From: Lunularia cruciata
Taxonomy: Eukaryota; Streptophyta; Marchantiopsida; Lunulariales; Lunulariaceae
Length of the DNA: 64,000 nucleotides
NCBI GenBank assembly: GCA_948567375.1
Contig: OX419757.1
Span: 52,824,001 to 52,888,000 of the forward strand
Direction: 5' to 3'
Below are positions 1 to 13,653 of the stretch, piece after piece. The position numbers and the translations under genes were made by a program. The notes under the pieces are model-generated. The model did no database searches, was not told where the DNA came from, and was given only the letters and a program-made list of their open reading frames with translations. Position 1 is the stretch's first letter. Every line of letters begins with the position of its first letter.

Positions 1-2222
1 TGGATACAAAACACTAAGCCCAATTCATAGGTTGCACTTCTTGAAGATAATGGAAGAATATGGCCTGATTGGTGTTGGCATAAATCATGCACTTAAACCT
101 GAAGAGCTTCATCACTACCTCTATAATTGCTCTTTGCTTGGAATTTCTATAACATCCTATTTTGTTGTCCATTGCTCAACTTCTTCTCATGAAATGATAT
201 TATGATCTTCTCTTGCATTTGGACAAGTCCAATGGGTTAATCTATAGTCTATAGTCCTTGGATTTGGAGGAGATTTAATTGCTTGCTTGAGCCCCTTCCT
301 CCAATGAGCCTCTATCCAAGCAAAGATATTACTCCTAAGTGATTCTAAGCAAATATCCTTATTCTTCTTGATTTCTAATATCATAGATAGATTGCTTAAT
401 CCTCAACTCCATAACAAGAAATCAAGTCCCTTTCCATGGATTTACTCATCACTGCAATGGAGTGCCCATTTACTCACAATAGGTGATGTTTTAATCACCT
501 CCAAAAGTGGCTTATGTCTTCATGGTGAATAAGCCCTCATGCTTGCTCATTATTTTTCAAGTTTTCAACACAATCTACCCATATACTTGCTCATCCAATC
601 TCTCAAATCTTAATTCTTGTTGTTTACCAACACAACATTCCCAAACATGAAAATTTCTTGAACAACCACATGAAAATTTGGAAATTTGTTGAGTTGAAAG
701 AAGTCACACAAAAGTTGTGAATTTTATAGCTTTAGTTGAATCATTCTAAAATTGGGTAGGTGTATCCTTGGTGAAATATTGCTTTTTGTGCATATGAAGA
801 TTCTAGCACATGCAACTAGTTAGCAATTTCTATTCTTTGTCTAGATGGCAATGTATTGAAGTTGTTAGAATTCTCCAAGAATGACTAACTTCCATGCCAA
901 TGCTGCTTGATGCAAAATGCTATGTTCCCAAAATTTGCCCTAAGGGTCATAAGTGTTGAGGACTTCCAATCACTATCACAAATATCATGACATGAATATT
1001 ATGAAAGTAACAACCACAAGTATCACAATCAAGACCATGTGATCAAGACCACAAGAGTGATCCATGTGATCAATACCATGAAAGTCACTACCACAAAGGT
1101 CTTCCTCCTCATATTCCTTGGACATAGATGAACCTTTACTTTTTTCCTATGTCATCTCCTTGCCCTCTTACATTATTACCTTCTAGTCAAATGATAATAA
1201 GTGAAATCTTATATTCTAGCCTTTCAATGACCTACACAAATAAAAAGAAAAATAAAATTGGTACTATATTTATGTATTTTAAACACCTAAAATCTTGCAT
1301 TTTTTGTATTTGATCTATCTTTCATTTCTACAATATTGCATCTTTAGCAATGTTTTCCTCACTAATAGTACACCATTAATAAATTCACACTCATTTATAT
1401 AACATAAATTCACACTCATTCATATAAATATGGAAATTATTTTGAGATATAACTTGGACTTTAATTGCTCCAAACCAATTGATTTTCTTTTTCTCTTGTT
1501 CTTATATCCCAATTTTGTTAGTTAAAATATAGTGTATATGCTTGAGCATGCCAATATTTCTCTAGGAAATTTTTCATGCATAATGAAGGATTGATTCTGC
1601 CTTGTTCTTTAAATAGAGTTATTAAACGTAATTTAGTTATGCTAAAGTATTTTGTGAATGTAATTCGAGGTGCTTATTTGTATGTACTACTTTCTTTGTA
1701 TAATACATTATGTAATTAAGCATTGTTAATTTAATGTGCAAGATGCAAAGTATTGCTAGTTAGTGCTCACTCATATTGTGTGCATAATGTAAGGCATTGT
1801 TTAACCTCACTTTTACTTTTTATTCTATGTTTTGTATCTATGCTAATGAAAAAAAAATTAATAGTTTTTTGACATGCATATAGATTTTATTTGTATTTGT
1901 AGTTCTTCTTTTATGTGTGTATTTGTAGTTATTTACCTCTCTAAAATATGTATTTTCTTAAGTTATATTATTTATCAATGTTTTGATTTAAGTTTACATA
2001 GACTTCCACTATTTGTAGCAAGATGTCATTTAATCTACTTGGAAGTACAAGATTTTCATAAAATATACATGAGGTATCCATTCAATTACAAAGACTAATT
2101 AAATATAGAGCAAATTGCTATTCAAAGTGTGAACTTGCAAGTAAAGCTATGTACTCAAGTGCTATGAGAAGGGCTTATATATCATTTAGATAAAGATGTT
2201 GTCAAGGAGCATCCAAGGAAAT
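1..2222. other. AT-rich stretch without recognisable gene
   Basis: Strongly AT-rich sequence with only short open frames that lack recognisable motifs. It precedes the left LTR of a gypsy-type element. I see no RNA gene, and no coding exon series with splice signals. It is probably old intergenic or transposon-derived DNA. Confidence 0.5.
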
Positions 2223-2623
2223 TGTAACAAAATGGAATTTAGCGACGTAGTTAGTAAGGCAAATGAAGTAGAGAATAAGCCAAATTAGCCCTGAATATTC
2301 CAAAAGCATTTAGGAAGCTTTCTAACTAGCTTAACTTGCACCCCAAGCAGGAAGCTTCTAGAAGCATCCAATAAGCTTAGCTTGCATGCAAAGTAGACGG
2401 CTTCTAGAAGAAAGCTTCTTGAGAAGCATCTCGTTTAACTTGGCTTGCACTCTAAGAAAGCGGCTCAAGGAAGCTTCTTGAGAAGCTTCTCAAAGGCCTT
2501 GTATGCAGCCTATAAATACCAAAGCCGAAGCTCATGCTGTGCATTCAGAGTTTTTCCCACATTCAAGTGTCCCAATGTGAATTTCCATTTTTCTATTTCT
2601 CTCCTTGGGCTTGGTCTTTTTCA
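2223..2623 (+). repeat. 5' LTR of element A with heat-shock elements and TATA box
   Basis: The LTR begins TGTAACA and ends TCA just before the primer-binding site. Inside are three imperfect repeats of about 60-70 bases built around GAAGCTTC. A three-unit heat-shock element (GAA-2-TTC-2-GAA) lies at 2351-2363, and GAAGCTTC palindromes lie at 2470-2477 and 2482-2489. A TATA box (TATAAATA) is at 2511-2518. It aligns over its length with the LTRs of element B. Confidence 0.85.
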
Positions 2624-2869
2624 TTGGTATCGGAGTAGGAATGGGATGGATGGTATTTATGGATCACCAAACTATTGGGATTTTTGTATCCAAGTGCTAC
2701 CCAAGCATCATTTCACACAATTCATCACCTCACACTTTGGACAAGATTTTATGCATATGATCATTATATTTGATGAACCCCTGGTGCTTCCAATTGTAAC
2801 TTATAGAGAATGGTGGACGTGTTGCTTCTATGTATAAATAAATTATATAGATTAGGGATGGCGTGATAA

Positions 2870-4168
2870 AGTGGCAACCATGGCGGCAATGCTAAATGTT
2901 ATCCTTACTATGCAGCAACAAATCAAGCACCTTACTTGATTGTTGGATGACAAAATCTTTGACGACAAGAGCATGTAGAGAGAGTACATGTTTGAGAAGA
3001 AGAAGATCAAATATGATTTTTTAAACCCAAGGTATTTGGATGCAAAAATCTATTGGGTGCAATGGAGAATTTTGTGTTTGACTATGAATGTTATTTTGAA
3101 GCTACCAATCTGCAAGACGAGCAAAAAAGATTCTCTTGGCTTCTAGCCAATTGGATGGAGTAGCAAAGCTATGGTGGAGATTCTGAGTGGAGCAAGCTGA
3201 ATGACAAATTGTTGCACCAATCTTGACGTAAGCAAAATTCAATAGTGCAAAAATTATTTGGTTCCAAGCTATAAATCCCACACAAGCTGCACAAGATAGG
3301 TTGGCAATATAAATTGATAGATTTGATCTATAAGAAGTTACATCATGTAATTCCAAAACACCATCATGCAAATTCCAAATATATTGGAAGGTGAAGCTTT
3401 AGATCAATTTATGAGTGGGTTGAAGTCAAGAAACAAATAAGAGGTAACTATGCAAGAGTCATAACACTTGGAGGAAGCCATGCAGTTGGCCAAACATTTT
3501 GATTCCTTGGTTGCAACAACTTGGTCTCCACCTCAACCTCCACAAAACCTATTGATACACTACGCACGGGTTGAGGAACCGGCACAAATAAAGAATGGTG
3601 CCATTCAATGGAGACCACTTGGCATTGTAGATAGAGAGAAATTGCAACAAAATAGTGGTTTTTTTTATTGTTACCAATTGGGACGTTGCATTGCTTAATG
3701 TCCATTCAAGAGTGGGCGACCTTGACAAGTTGCCCTGATGGAGTTTGTGGAGTAGAATGATCAAGGAAACAAGGAATCCTAGTAGGAGATTTTGAACCAC
3801 ATACTATGAGTTTGATTAGTTTTAATGGGATTGAAGGCTTGACCTATGCAAGTTTGCTTCACTTGCAAGCTACAATATCTAATAAAGGTTGTAGGATTTT
3901 GGTTGATTTTGGAAGTTCAAAGAATTGTTTGTCTATGCAAGTAGCAAAAGAATTGGGTATTCTTATCAAGCCAATAATTGGAAGTAGATTGATGATGGTG
4001 GATGGTAGAAAGGGTTCTACATTTTGTACCTTGCATCTTGTTACCTTCAAGATTGGAAAGGAGTATTTGGAGTGTATGAGGTTTGTAGTGGCACCTCTAC
4101 ATTCCGATGTCATTCTAAGACTACCTTGGCTTGAACGTCATAAGGTTCAATTTGATTGGACCCAATGA
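2870..4168 (+). pseudogene. Degenerate gag and retropepsin-like protease of element A
   Basis: The gag part is broken into several frames. Its end, near 3660-3715, keeps a decayed zinc-knuckle pattern (C-Y-Q-L-G-R-C followed by a further C). A cleaner frame from 3806 to 4168 reads as an aspartic-protease-like domain. It has VDFGSS in place of the usual D-S/T-G site, followed by the conserved stretches ISNKG upstream and VDGRKG downstream. The equivalent site in element B (near 10155) has decayed further. Gag would form the particle and the protease would cleave the polyprotein; neither can be made from this copy. Confidence 0.7.
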
Positions 4169-4361
4169 AAAATGCAAGTACAACACCAAGGTAGGAATTT
4201 CCGATAAGGTTGTTTGGCACCTTTGATTAAGACACATAAAATAATCAGCCCTATGATGGGAAGTTTGTTGAGAAGGTAGCCATAGAGCAAGCCTTGAAGG
4301 GGGATGAGTCCCAAGATGGGAATTTTACCATGAAAGGCTAAGACTTCAAGACTCAAGACAT

Positions 4362-4921
4362 TGCTCACTAGAGAACTCAATGAGAGAGAGACAATTGCAA
4401 ATGAATGGATGATGAGTATCTCCTTACCCCTATTTTATATACTTGTGAAATAGTTATGCATCAAATTTACTAATTATTGGAGTAACTCAAGTTACTGGGC
4501 TAAATGTCAAATAAAGTAAAAAAACTCAAAATAATATCCATACTCATGGGAATCTTCTCATAAGCATGTGGTCTTATCTTGACCCAACCACTAAGTCAAG
4601 AATTCCTTCACATGGGCTTTCCTTATACTATAGAAGAATCCTAAACAAAAAGACTTGTGGGTCTAAGAGTTCTAAACTCTTTCCTCAAAGTCAAACACAT
4701 AAGAATAATATCAAGTCAACACACTATAATCCATAGTAGTGATGCTCATCTTTTCTACTTCCTCTAAAGTAAGTTCTACTCTATCTTAGCAATGACTAAC
4801 TTTAGCTAATCATGACTTATGTAAAACTATCATTTATCTCTATATAGATAATATCTAGCAAGTACTTATAATACCAAATTAAATATCACAATAGCACATA
4901 CATGCACAAATGTGTGTTATA
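4362..4921 (-). repeat. 560-bp LTR-like repeat, second family, copy 1 (minus)
   Basis: Read on the minus strand, this block starts TATAACAC and ends TGAGCA. It aligns end to end with the + strand block 16426-16986. The minus strand contains a promoter-like TATATA-type box near the middle-right part and the shared ending TCTCTAGTGAGCA. Length, TG-like start and CA end fit an LTR. The 5 bases on each side (GACAT and GAACT) match only partly, so a target duplication is not proven. It abuts the broken right edge of element A, and is probably a solo LTR. Confidence 0.7.
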
Positions 4922-7900
4922 GAACTTGACTAGGTGGAACTTAAATCTTTGGACATATTTGACATTTATAAAACTTATGTGTTGCTTCTTGAAGAAAGTG
5001 CTTTGTTAATGCAAACATGATCACTCTACACTTATCATAGTTCTACAATAAGCAACCAAGTGAACAACAATTGGTTATTAAGCTATATTGATCAACTCAA
5101 AAATAGCTTTATGGACCTCTTCATGGACAATAGTATGAAGTTGAAACCTAATTCATGCACAAATTCCATTGTTGATGTGAATCAAGATTTTACCTTAATT
5201 TTCAATATTTATATGGACCTTAGTGAGGGGATAGATTTAAATGAGTACTTAAACATCACTAGCAATTAAAATTAAATTTCCATGTACAAAAGACTTGAAT
5301 ATTCAATACTACAGTTAACAAGTCAAATGTGCTTAGCAAATTAAGATCCTTTCATCAATCTCTTGCAATATGCCCTTGATCCGTCTATGTTGGGTACAAT
5401 GGAGTATGATATTACAGTCATTATTATTAAAATTAACCTATATATAAGAGATGAAGTATTAGTATAAGCATTTTTGTAATAGGATAGCTAAAAAGACACA
5501 AAGAAAATCATTGAAATGGATAACATCTTCCGTTTTGATCTTAAAATTCCAGAATTATATAATATGCAACAGAAGATCTTCATAATATACAATAGATAGT
5601 ACTCGTGAGAGGCTAAAATGCAATATATGCTTGGGAGCTAAGTAAATTATAGGAGATTTTGTTGGTGTTTTGACATAATCTTTGAGGCATTCCATATGAG
5701 ATTGTACTTTGTATCATCTTTAAGGCATTCAAACTTGTATTCTCATTTGGGTTCATCGCAAGGATTTTTTATATAGATGAATAAAGAGTACACGGGTTAA
5801 AAGAACTTTACAATTATTTAACAAAGACAATGCAAGGTATTGTTTGCCAAAAATCAAAAGAAAGAAAAGTATATATGTTAGTTGCAATTCTAACAAAAGA
5901 AGTATTCCACAAGCAAGACATAATATTTAAGAAGTTGCCTGAAAGTTCTTATCTCACATAACTCTATTTGCTTATTCATTTTTACCTTTCTGGTGTTTTC
6001 TCACATTCATTCTATGCAAATATACAAGTTGTTTTAACATGTTGTTTTGTAAATGGTCATATATAAGAAGAATTTGGCTAATTCAAAGTCTTGTATGTGT
6101 AAGAAGAAGAAAATGTAAATTTTTGGTTGCAGACACCGAGGAACAAGCAAAATCAAATTTGGGTTGATGTCTTCTTTTCTTTATTTTCATTCCTTGGTAC
6201 TAAATCCTAAAGCTTGGAATAAGAGGCATAACGTGGGTTTGATTGATAAAATCCTCAAGGAGAAGACATATAAAGCTAGGGTTTGTATCCAAATTGTCAA
6301 TAACTTAATTGCTAACAAGAAGGATTGTTACAAGTTGAACCCCTTGCCATGATGGACATACTATATGACCGGATAAGATATCCATCATTTTGTAAAGCAA
6401 AATATGTTTGATACTTTGCTTGAAGCAAGTGATATTGTATAATTATTAGATGAGTATTATTTTCCACTACTCTCGTTAATTTGGAATTATGTATAGGATG
6501 GTATGATTTAATGCATCAACTTTGACTATATTTGTTGGTTAACTTTAATAATTATAATTTAATTTTTCTATTATCTTTTTATCCTTTGTTGTTGTGAATA
6601 TCAACATATCAATTAAATCTTACATATGTACATTAATTATGTTGATCACTCAAGGTGTTTAAAGATGAATAATTGGTAGAAGTAACTAAAAATCGGATGG
6701 TGGAAAAAAGTAGAGAATGATGATAATGCATAACTTTACCATGTAAAGACAAGTAATCATACCATAAAGCATGACAATAGTAACATTCAAACTATATTTG
6801 ATTTTACATTTCCACATTGTTCAAAATCAAGGAAGTATACAAGCTAGAGATCCTATATACATTCTTGTTTCGCTATCGACTTATCATCAAAATGCTTGGC
6901 TTTGGTATAGTACATTATTATATTAGTACCTAAACATGATGATTGGGTATTATTATTTTCAGTAATAAATATTTGTTGTTTCTTGATTGGCAAGAATGGT
7001 AGAGTGGAAAAGCAACATATTTTATATATCCTTCAAATAATTCTAGAGGCCTCAAGATTACTAATGTTCTGATATAAGTAAAACTTGTATATTGAACCAA
7101 AACAAGATGATGAGTTATATATCGGTGTTGCTTTTTAAAATTTGAGTTATATATTGGTGTTGCTTTAAAAAAATTGAAATATTTACTAGTGTTATGTATG
7201 AATGTCAGGATATTAAAGTATATTTTATGCATGATGGATGTAGTTTAGCAATATGAAGCACATAGTCCACCTAGAAGATAGAAGGTCAAAATTAGGATCA
7301 AATGCATATGACACTTAAATTCCTAGATATCAATTTATGAAGAGGAGATGTGTTTTGCATAATGTATATAAGGAAACTATTTCAAAGACATTAAATCTAT
7401 GATTTTGGGTTCTTTTGTTTAGTTTGAGTATCTTTGCATGTTTGAATGACTTAAAGTTTGACTTTTGAAGAGCAAATTATTGAGTGTGATATATATTTTC
7501 TTTGAGGACTTGAACAAGTTGGATATAAGTTAAAACTCTTGGACTAAACTTGAAAATTTGCATCTTCGTTACCTTATAATATAAATTTCACTTACAAATT
7601 TTAATTTTTATAAGAAAATAAAATATATAAAATAAGCAAACAAAAACAATATGGTTTTTTATATTTTGTATTGCATCATGCTTGCTTGATCAATGCTTAT
7701 CTTACAACCCTCATTCTTCTAATATTATTGCTTTTCTATGTACTTTTTCCTAGTGTTCAATTTTTGGATTAAAGAATATGCTGAGAATATTTTTAATCAA
7801 AAAATATAATTTTTATTGTTAATTTTTATTGAATTATTAAATATAATTTAAAAAGTTTGGAGGTTTAAAAATGTTCAGATATCTTTAAGATCTCTTATGG

Positions 7901-8433
7901 GTACTTATTCTTAAAAGGAACATGATTGTATTTTTTTTGTATAAAAGAATCATGAATCAAATTTTTTAAAGGTTCGAGGGTTCTTTACATATGTTTGAAA
8001 GATTCCATAATCTTTCTAGATTCATTTAGGTCTTTTGAATCAAAGACTTGTTTTTTTTGTCTTACTTAACAAATCAAGAATAATATTTTGTGTTGTTGAG
8101 ATATTATGCACACTCCTGGGTGCTTCTTTTACAATTAGAATCTCCCATATATAGGATAAGTAAAAGTTATAATATGCAAACAAGTGATATAACTCCTATT
8201 GAAAAATGAGAAAACAATGTATTTTCTATATTATATAGAGAATACTTTATGTAATACAAAATCAATATACTCATCATTGGTATATGTGTTGAGGTCTTTT
8301 CACAATAGCATGCACACTTTTACTTTTTATGTGTAGGATCAACCTGAAGTCACTCCTTGTGTATTGCCAAATTCTATACTTGTATTCATCAAAATGATAT
8401 ATTATATGTAACTCAATGAATAATGATATTTGT
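4922..8433. other. AT-rich spacer without recognisable gene
   Basis: About 3.5 kb of AT-rich sequence between the two gypsy-type elements. Open frames are short and carry no domain motif. I see no tRNA cloverleaf, and no exon series with consistent phase. The last five bases (TTTGT, 8429-8433) are the left target duplication of element B. Confidence 0.5.
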
Positions 8434-8859
8434 TGTAACAATATGGAGTTTAGCGACAAAGTTAGTCAAGGTTAACAAAGTAGTGAATATACCAAATTAA
8501 CCTAGAATATTCAAGAAGTATCTAAGAAGCTTCTTGGGAAGTTTCCCATTAGCTTAGCTTGCATCTCAAGTAGCTAGATCTTAGAATGAAGCTTCAAGAA
8601 GCTTCCGACCAACTTAGCTTGCATGCCAAATAGATGGCTTCAAGAAGGAACCTTCTTGAGAAGCTTCCCAGTTAACTTGGCTTGCACTCCAAGAAAGTGG
8701 TTCAAGGAAGTTTCTTGAGAAGCTTCTCAAGGGCATTTTATACCCTCTATAAATACAAGAGATAAAGCTCATACTAGGCATTTGGAGTTTACCCACATTC
8801 AAGTGTCCCAATGTGATCTTCCATTCTCCTATATCTCTCCTTGGTTTTGGTCTTTTACA
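8434..8859 (+). repeat. 5' LTR of element B
   Basis: Starts TGTAACA and ends TTTTACA directly before the primer-binding site. A four-unit heat-shock element (alternating GAA and TTC, each two bases apart) runs from 8588 to 8605. TATAAATA is at 8748-8755. Compared with the 3' LTR it carries about 20 extra bases near its start and many substitutions. Confidence 0.9.
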
Positions 8860-9119
8860 TTGGTACAAGAGCAAGAATGGGATGGATGGAATTTATGGAC
8901 CACCAAATCCACTTCTGCCAAACCATTGGGATTTTTGTGTCCAATTACTTCCCAATAATCATTTCACTCAATTCATCACCTTGTGCGTTGGATAGGATTT
9001 TATGCATTTGAGCACTTGGTCTAAGGAACCTTGATACTTTTGGTTGTAACTTATAGAGAACCGGGACGTGTTGCATCTATATATTAATAAAGTAGATAAA
9101 TTGGGAGTAGTGGGATATA

Positions 9120-10400
9120 GCAGTAGCCATGGTGGCAATACCAAATGTTATTATTGCTATGTAGCAACAAATCGAGCACCTTACTTGATTGTTGGATGAA
9201 CTAGACCAACAACGACAACTACACATAGAGAGAGTACCAGTTCGAGATGTAAAAGATTGAATCTTATTTACAAAACCCAAGGTGTTTGAAAGCAAGAAAC
9301 TTTTGAGCACAATGGAGAATTTTATGTTTGCATACAAATGTTACTTTGAAGCTTCCAATCTTGAAGATGAATGGAAATAGATTCTCTTGGCTTCTAGCTA
9401 ATTGGATGATGTGGCAAAACTTTGGTATCGATTTCAAGTGGAGCAAGCTAAATGACAAATTGTTACCCCAATCTTGACATGGGCAAAATTCAAAGATGCA
9501 TTACTTGGTCAATTTTAAACTATAAATGCTACCCAAGCCGCATGGGATAAGTTGGCAAAGTTGAAGTAGATTAGCTCTATAAGGAGCTAAATCACATAAT
9601 TTAAAAACATCTTCATGTAAATTCCAAATATACTAGAAGTTGGAATTTTAGATTGATTTGTGAGGGGCTTGAAGTCATAAACCAAATTGGAGGTGACCAT
9701 GCGAGAACCACAAAACATGGAAGAAACCATGCAATTGACTGAGCACTTTGATCCCTTGGTTGCGACAACTTTGTCTCAACCTTGACCTACATAAAACCTA
9801 CCATGACACTATGCATGGATGGAGGAACTAGCACCAATGGAGATTGATGCTATCCAATGGAGACCACTTGGTACAATGAATAAAGGAAAAAGGTGACAAA
9901 ATGGTGGTTGCTTTTATTTTCACCAAGATGGATATCGCATTCTTGAATGTCCACTTACAAATGGGCGACCTTGACAAGTTGTTTAGATAGAATTTGTGGA
10001 GTGGAATGATCAAAGAAACAAAAAATCCCATTTGGAGATTTTGAGCCATCTATTAGGAGCTTGATTAGTTCCAATGGGATGGAAGGCTTGACCTATACAA
10101 GTTTGCTTCACTTGCAAGGTACGATATCTAATTGGGGTTGTAAGATTTTGGTTGATTTTAGAAATCCATAGAATTACATGTCTATGCAAGTAGCAAAAGA
10201 ATTGGGTATTCCTATCAAGCCAGTAATTAAAAGTAGATTGATGATGGCGGATGGTAGAAAAGGTTATGCATACCGTACCTCGCATCCTATTACCTCCAAG
10301 ATTGGGAAGGAGTATTTGGAGTGTATGAGGTTTGTAATGGCACCTCTATACTATAGTATCATTATAGGATTATCTTGGCTTGAATGTCATAAGGTTTAAT
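9120..10400 (+). pseudogene. Degenerate gag and protease region of element B
   Basis: Homologous to 2870-4168 in element A, and broken by stops in all frames. The zinc-knuckle area near 9900-9950 has lost its regular spacing. The protease-like stretch from about 10080 to 10400 keeps the surrounding motifs (ISNW-G upstream, ADGRKG downstream), but the active-site segment reads DFRNP, so the aspartate site is destroyed. Confidence 0.65.
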
Positions 10401-10497
10401 TTGATTGGACCTGACGACAAATTCAAGTACAACACCAAGGAGTGAATTTCATATTAGGTTGTCTAGCACCTCTAAATAAGATGCCTTAGAATAGTTA

Positions 10498-10680
10498 GTC
10501 CCAAGATGGGAAAATTGTTGAGAAGGTAGCTATAGAGCAAGTGTTGAAGGGAGATGAGTCCCAAGATAGGAAGTTTGCGAAGAAGGTAGCCATGGAGTAA
10601 GCTTTGAAGACGGATGAGTCCATAGATGGAAATTTTGTTAAGTAAATAACCATAGAGCATTCTTTGGAGGAAGATAAGTC
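10498..10680 (+). repeat. 60-bp tandem repeat (about 3 units) between protease and RT
   Basis: Three head-to-tail units of 60 bases, each coding in one frame for about 20 residues of the pattern DESQDGK-(x)-VEKVAIEQ-(x)-LKG. The third unit is more diverged. Element A carries the start of the same block near 4245-4335. Because the period is a multiple of three, it once made a repeated peptide in the polyprotein linker. Confidence 0.7.
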
Positions 10681-10829
10681 TGTTTTTGCGATGTGGATCA
10701 AGTTGATTGCACAAGGACAACCTGAGGAACGCCAAGAGCCTCATCAAGCAATGGTTGATTAGATAGTTTAAGAGTTTGTGGATGTGTTTTTGGATTATTT
10801 GCCACATGGATTACCCTATGATCATGGTA

Positions 10830-13640
10830 TGTTTCAAGATTGAGTTATTACCAAGGAATACTCTAGTGAGTAGACCAATCTATGAACTCTCACCAAAGGA
10901 GTTGGAGGAGTTGCAAACAACACTTATGGAGTTTGTTAGAGAAGGACTTCATACGAAATAGTACCTCTCCTTGGGAACCACCTGTACTATTTATTTTGAA
11001 GAAGGATGGAGGACTTCATTTCTATATTGATTACCGTGGACTCAATAAGAAAACAATGAAGAATGCATATCCCTTGCCTCGGATGATGACTTGCTTGATC
11101 AATTGAGTTGAGCATGATAATTTTCCAAGTTGGATCTTCATAGTGGCTATTGGCAAATCCCTATTGATAGGGAGGATGTGCAAAAGACTACCTTTTGCAC
11201 AAGGTATGGGCATTTTGAGTGGAGAGTTCTACCTTTTTTTGGGCTCACTACTGCTCTAGCAGTCTTCATAGATCAGATGCATTGGGTGTTGGATGGACTA
11301 TTGGATTGGTACATGGTGGTGTTATTGGATGATATCTTAATCTATAGCAAGACAGAGGCAAAACACGCATGTGAGAAGTCCTAAGACGACTACAATAATG
11401 GAAATTTTATTGTAAGAAATCAAAGTGTTCCTTTTGGCAGAAGGAAGTTACCTTATTGAGTCACAAGATTTCATCAGAGGGGATTAAGATAGAAGAGTAG
11501 AAAATCAAAGCCACTACTAATTGGTCTACTTTGAAGGATGCTACAAATGTATAAACACTTAATGGATTGGCCAGTTTTTACTGACGGTTCATCCACTATT
11601 ATGCTCATGTGGCTACACCATTGACTGACCTCTTGGGGAAGAACTTGAGCTTCTAGTGGACCACCAAGCATGAAAAAAGCATTCTAAAAGTTGAAACATA
11701 TGGTTTCTCCAATACACATTCTTCAACCATATGATCCTCAACTACCTTGTATGGATTATTTTGATGCTTCTAACTTTGCAATTGGAGTTGTGTTGCAATA
11801 AGAATTCCCATATGGACTACATCCCATTTCCTTTGTATCTTGCTCACTGAATACAATTGAAAGAAATTACTCTGCTTCAGATTGGGAACAACTTGTAATA
11901 ATATATGCCACCAAGGTATGGACGAATTATCTTTTGGGAAAAGAAGTGATCATGCAAACTGATCACAAACCTTTGTTGGAGACCTTACACTTGGAACACA
12001 TGAAGAGTCAACATCATCAATGGGAGGAGCATCTCTAATTGTTTGACATCAAACTTGAGTACAAACCAGGTCGGTTCCATGTCATCCTTGATGCTCTATC
12101 ACGACGACCTGATTTGGAGTCTTTACCTCTTATACAACGGCAATTACGACAGTGTCAATTGACTCCAAGATCCAAAATGAGTTTTGGTTAGCTCTACAAC
12201 AAGATCCCTTCTTCCAAAAAGTACATGGTTGTCTTACAATATATGAAAAGGAGTATAACACTTTCTCTTTCAAAGAAGACCTTCTATTCCTTGAGGATCG
12301 GATCTATGTTCCAACCAAAGGTGATCTCTGACTTGTGCGCCTTCAAGAAGCCCATGATTTAGCAATTGCTAGTAACATGGGTGTGGACACGACCTTGGGT
12401 ACACTCTAATGCCAATGGTGGTGGCCCAACATGGCACAAGATGTTTGGGAGTTTGTAAGATTATGTGAGAATTGTCAACGTAACAAGGCTAGTAACCAAA
12501 AATTAAGTGGACTCCTTCAACCACTCCCCATTCCATTTACTTGTTAGGAGCACGTGAGCTTAGATCTCATTACCTCCTTGCCCAAGACAAAGCAAGGACA
12601 CATAATAATTGTGGTGTTTGTGGATAAGCTTAGTAAGCAAATCCATTTGGCACCAATAGTTGATATTGTGGATACTCTAACCTTAGCACGAATCTACTTC
12701 AACAATGTATTCAAGCATCATGGGATGTCATGTGTACTCATCTCTGACCATGATCCTCATGTCACTAGAAAGTTTTAGCAATCACTCTTCCAAATACTTG
12801 GCACCAAGCTTGCTTTGTCCATAGCCTATCATCCTCAAATTGATTGAAAAATTGAACGTACAAATTGCACCTTGGAAGATATACTTTGTGCTTTTGTCAT
12901 CATTCACCATATCAATTGGGATGAATATCTTGTAATTTTGGAGTTTGCATACAATAATTCTAAACAAGCAAGCATCATATTCTCTCCTTCCTTTCTCAAT
13001 TTTAGCCAAGACTTACTCGTTCTAGATTCTCTTCTTGCTCTTCCTCCATCTCATGTCCCTCATACTTTTTCCATCTTGACCACCATCCCTCAATCCCTCC
13101 AACAAGTCAAATCTCATCTCCTTGTTGCTTAGAATTGGTAGAAACAATATGCGGATCACCATTGTCGTGATCTCAACTTTCAAGTTGGTGATAAAGTCAT
13201 GTTCTCATCCAATAACCTCCCTCTCCTTCTTGATGCTCAAGTTTGTAAACTTGCCCTTAATTGGATAGGACCTTTTGATGTCACCCAAATTGTCTCTCTT
13301 GTTGCTTATCAACTTGCCTTGCCTTGCCATAGTCGTATCCATCCTATCTTTCATATTTCCAAGTTGAAACCTTTTGTTCCTAACCCATCTTTTTTTCCTC
13401 TCAAGTCCAACCTCCTCCTCCTCCTATCCCTATCAATGATCATGAAGAGTACAAAGTTGATTGTATATTTGCACGTTGCCACATCCAACACGGCCGTCGG
13501 TAACATACAGAGCACAAGGTCCTTTGGAAGGACTATCCTCTTCATGATGCCACATGAGAACCTCTTTCTTATCTTTAGAATACTCAACTGGCCATCCAAG
13601 AGTTTGAAGCTTCATTGGCAACAAGGACATCACCAATAAG
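10830..13640 (+). pseudogene. Degenerate pol: RT, RNase H, integrase, chromodomain
   Basis: Reverse transcriptase spans about 10870-11390: the stretches [31 protein letters not shown] and the catalytic block YMVVLLDDILIYSK are all visible, with frame breaks around 11100 and 11210. RNase H follows at about 11690-12120 (TDHKPL near 11955). The integrase part (about 12300-12780) shows CENCQRNK, LDLITSLPKTKQG and HGMSCVLISD. The end (13210-13600) has the GPF and IHPIFHISKLKPF stretches typical of chromoviruses. After a frame change, a chromodomain follows (KVLWKDYP, ATWEP). All of this is pol of one Ty3/gypsy element; multiple stops make it non-functional. Confidence 0.88.
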
Positions 13641-13653
13641 TGGTGGGGGAATA

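Larger units (their letters stand above)
2223..4361 (+). mobile_element. Truncated Ty3/gypsy element A (5' LTR, PBS, gag, protease)
   Basis: This is the left part of a Ty3/gypsy retroelement related to the complete copy at 8434-14060. It starts with a 401-bp LTR, then a primer-binding site at 2625-2636 close to the initiator tRNA-Met type (TGGTATCGGAGT). The interior matches the gag and protease part of element B. The sequence stops matching at about 4361, where a 560-bp LTR-like repeat of another family begins in the opposite orientation. Reverse transcriptase, integrase and the 3' LTR are absent here. Many stop codons and frame breaks show it is inactive. Confidence 0.85.
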
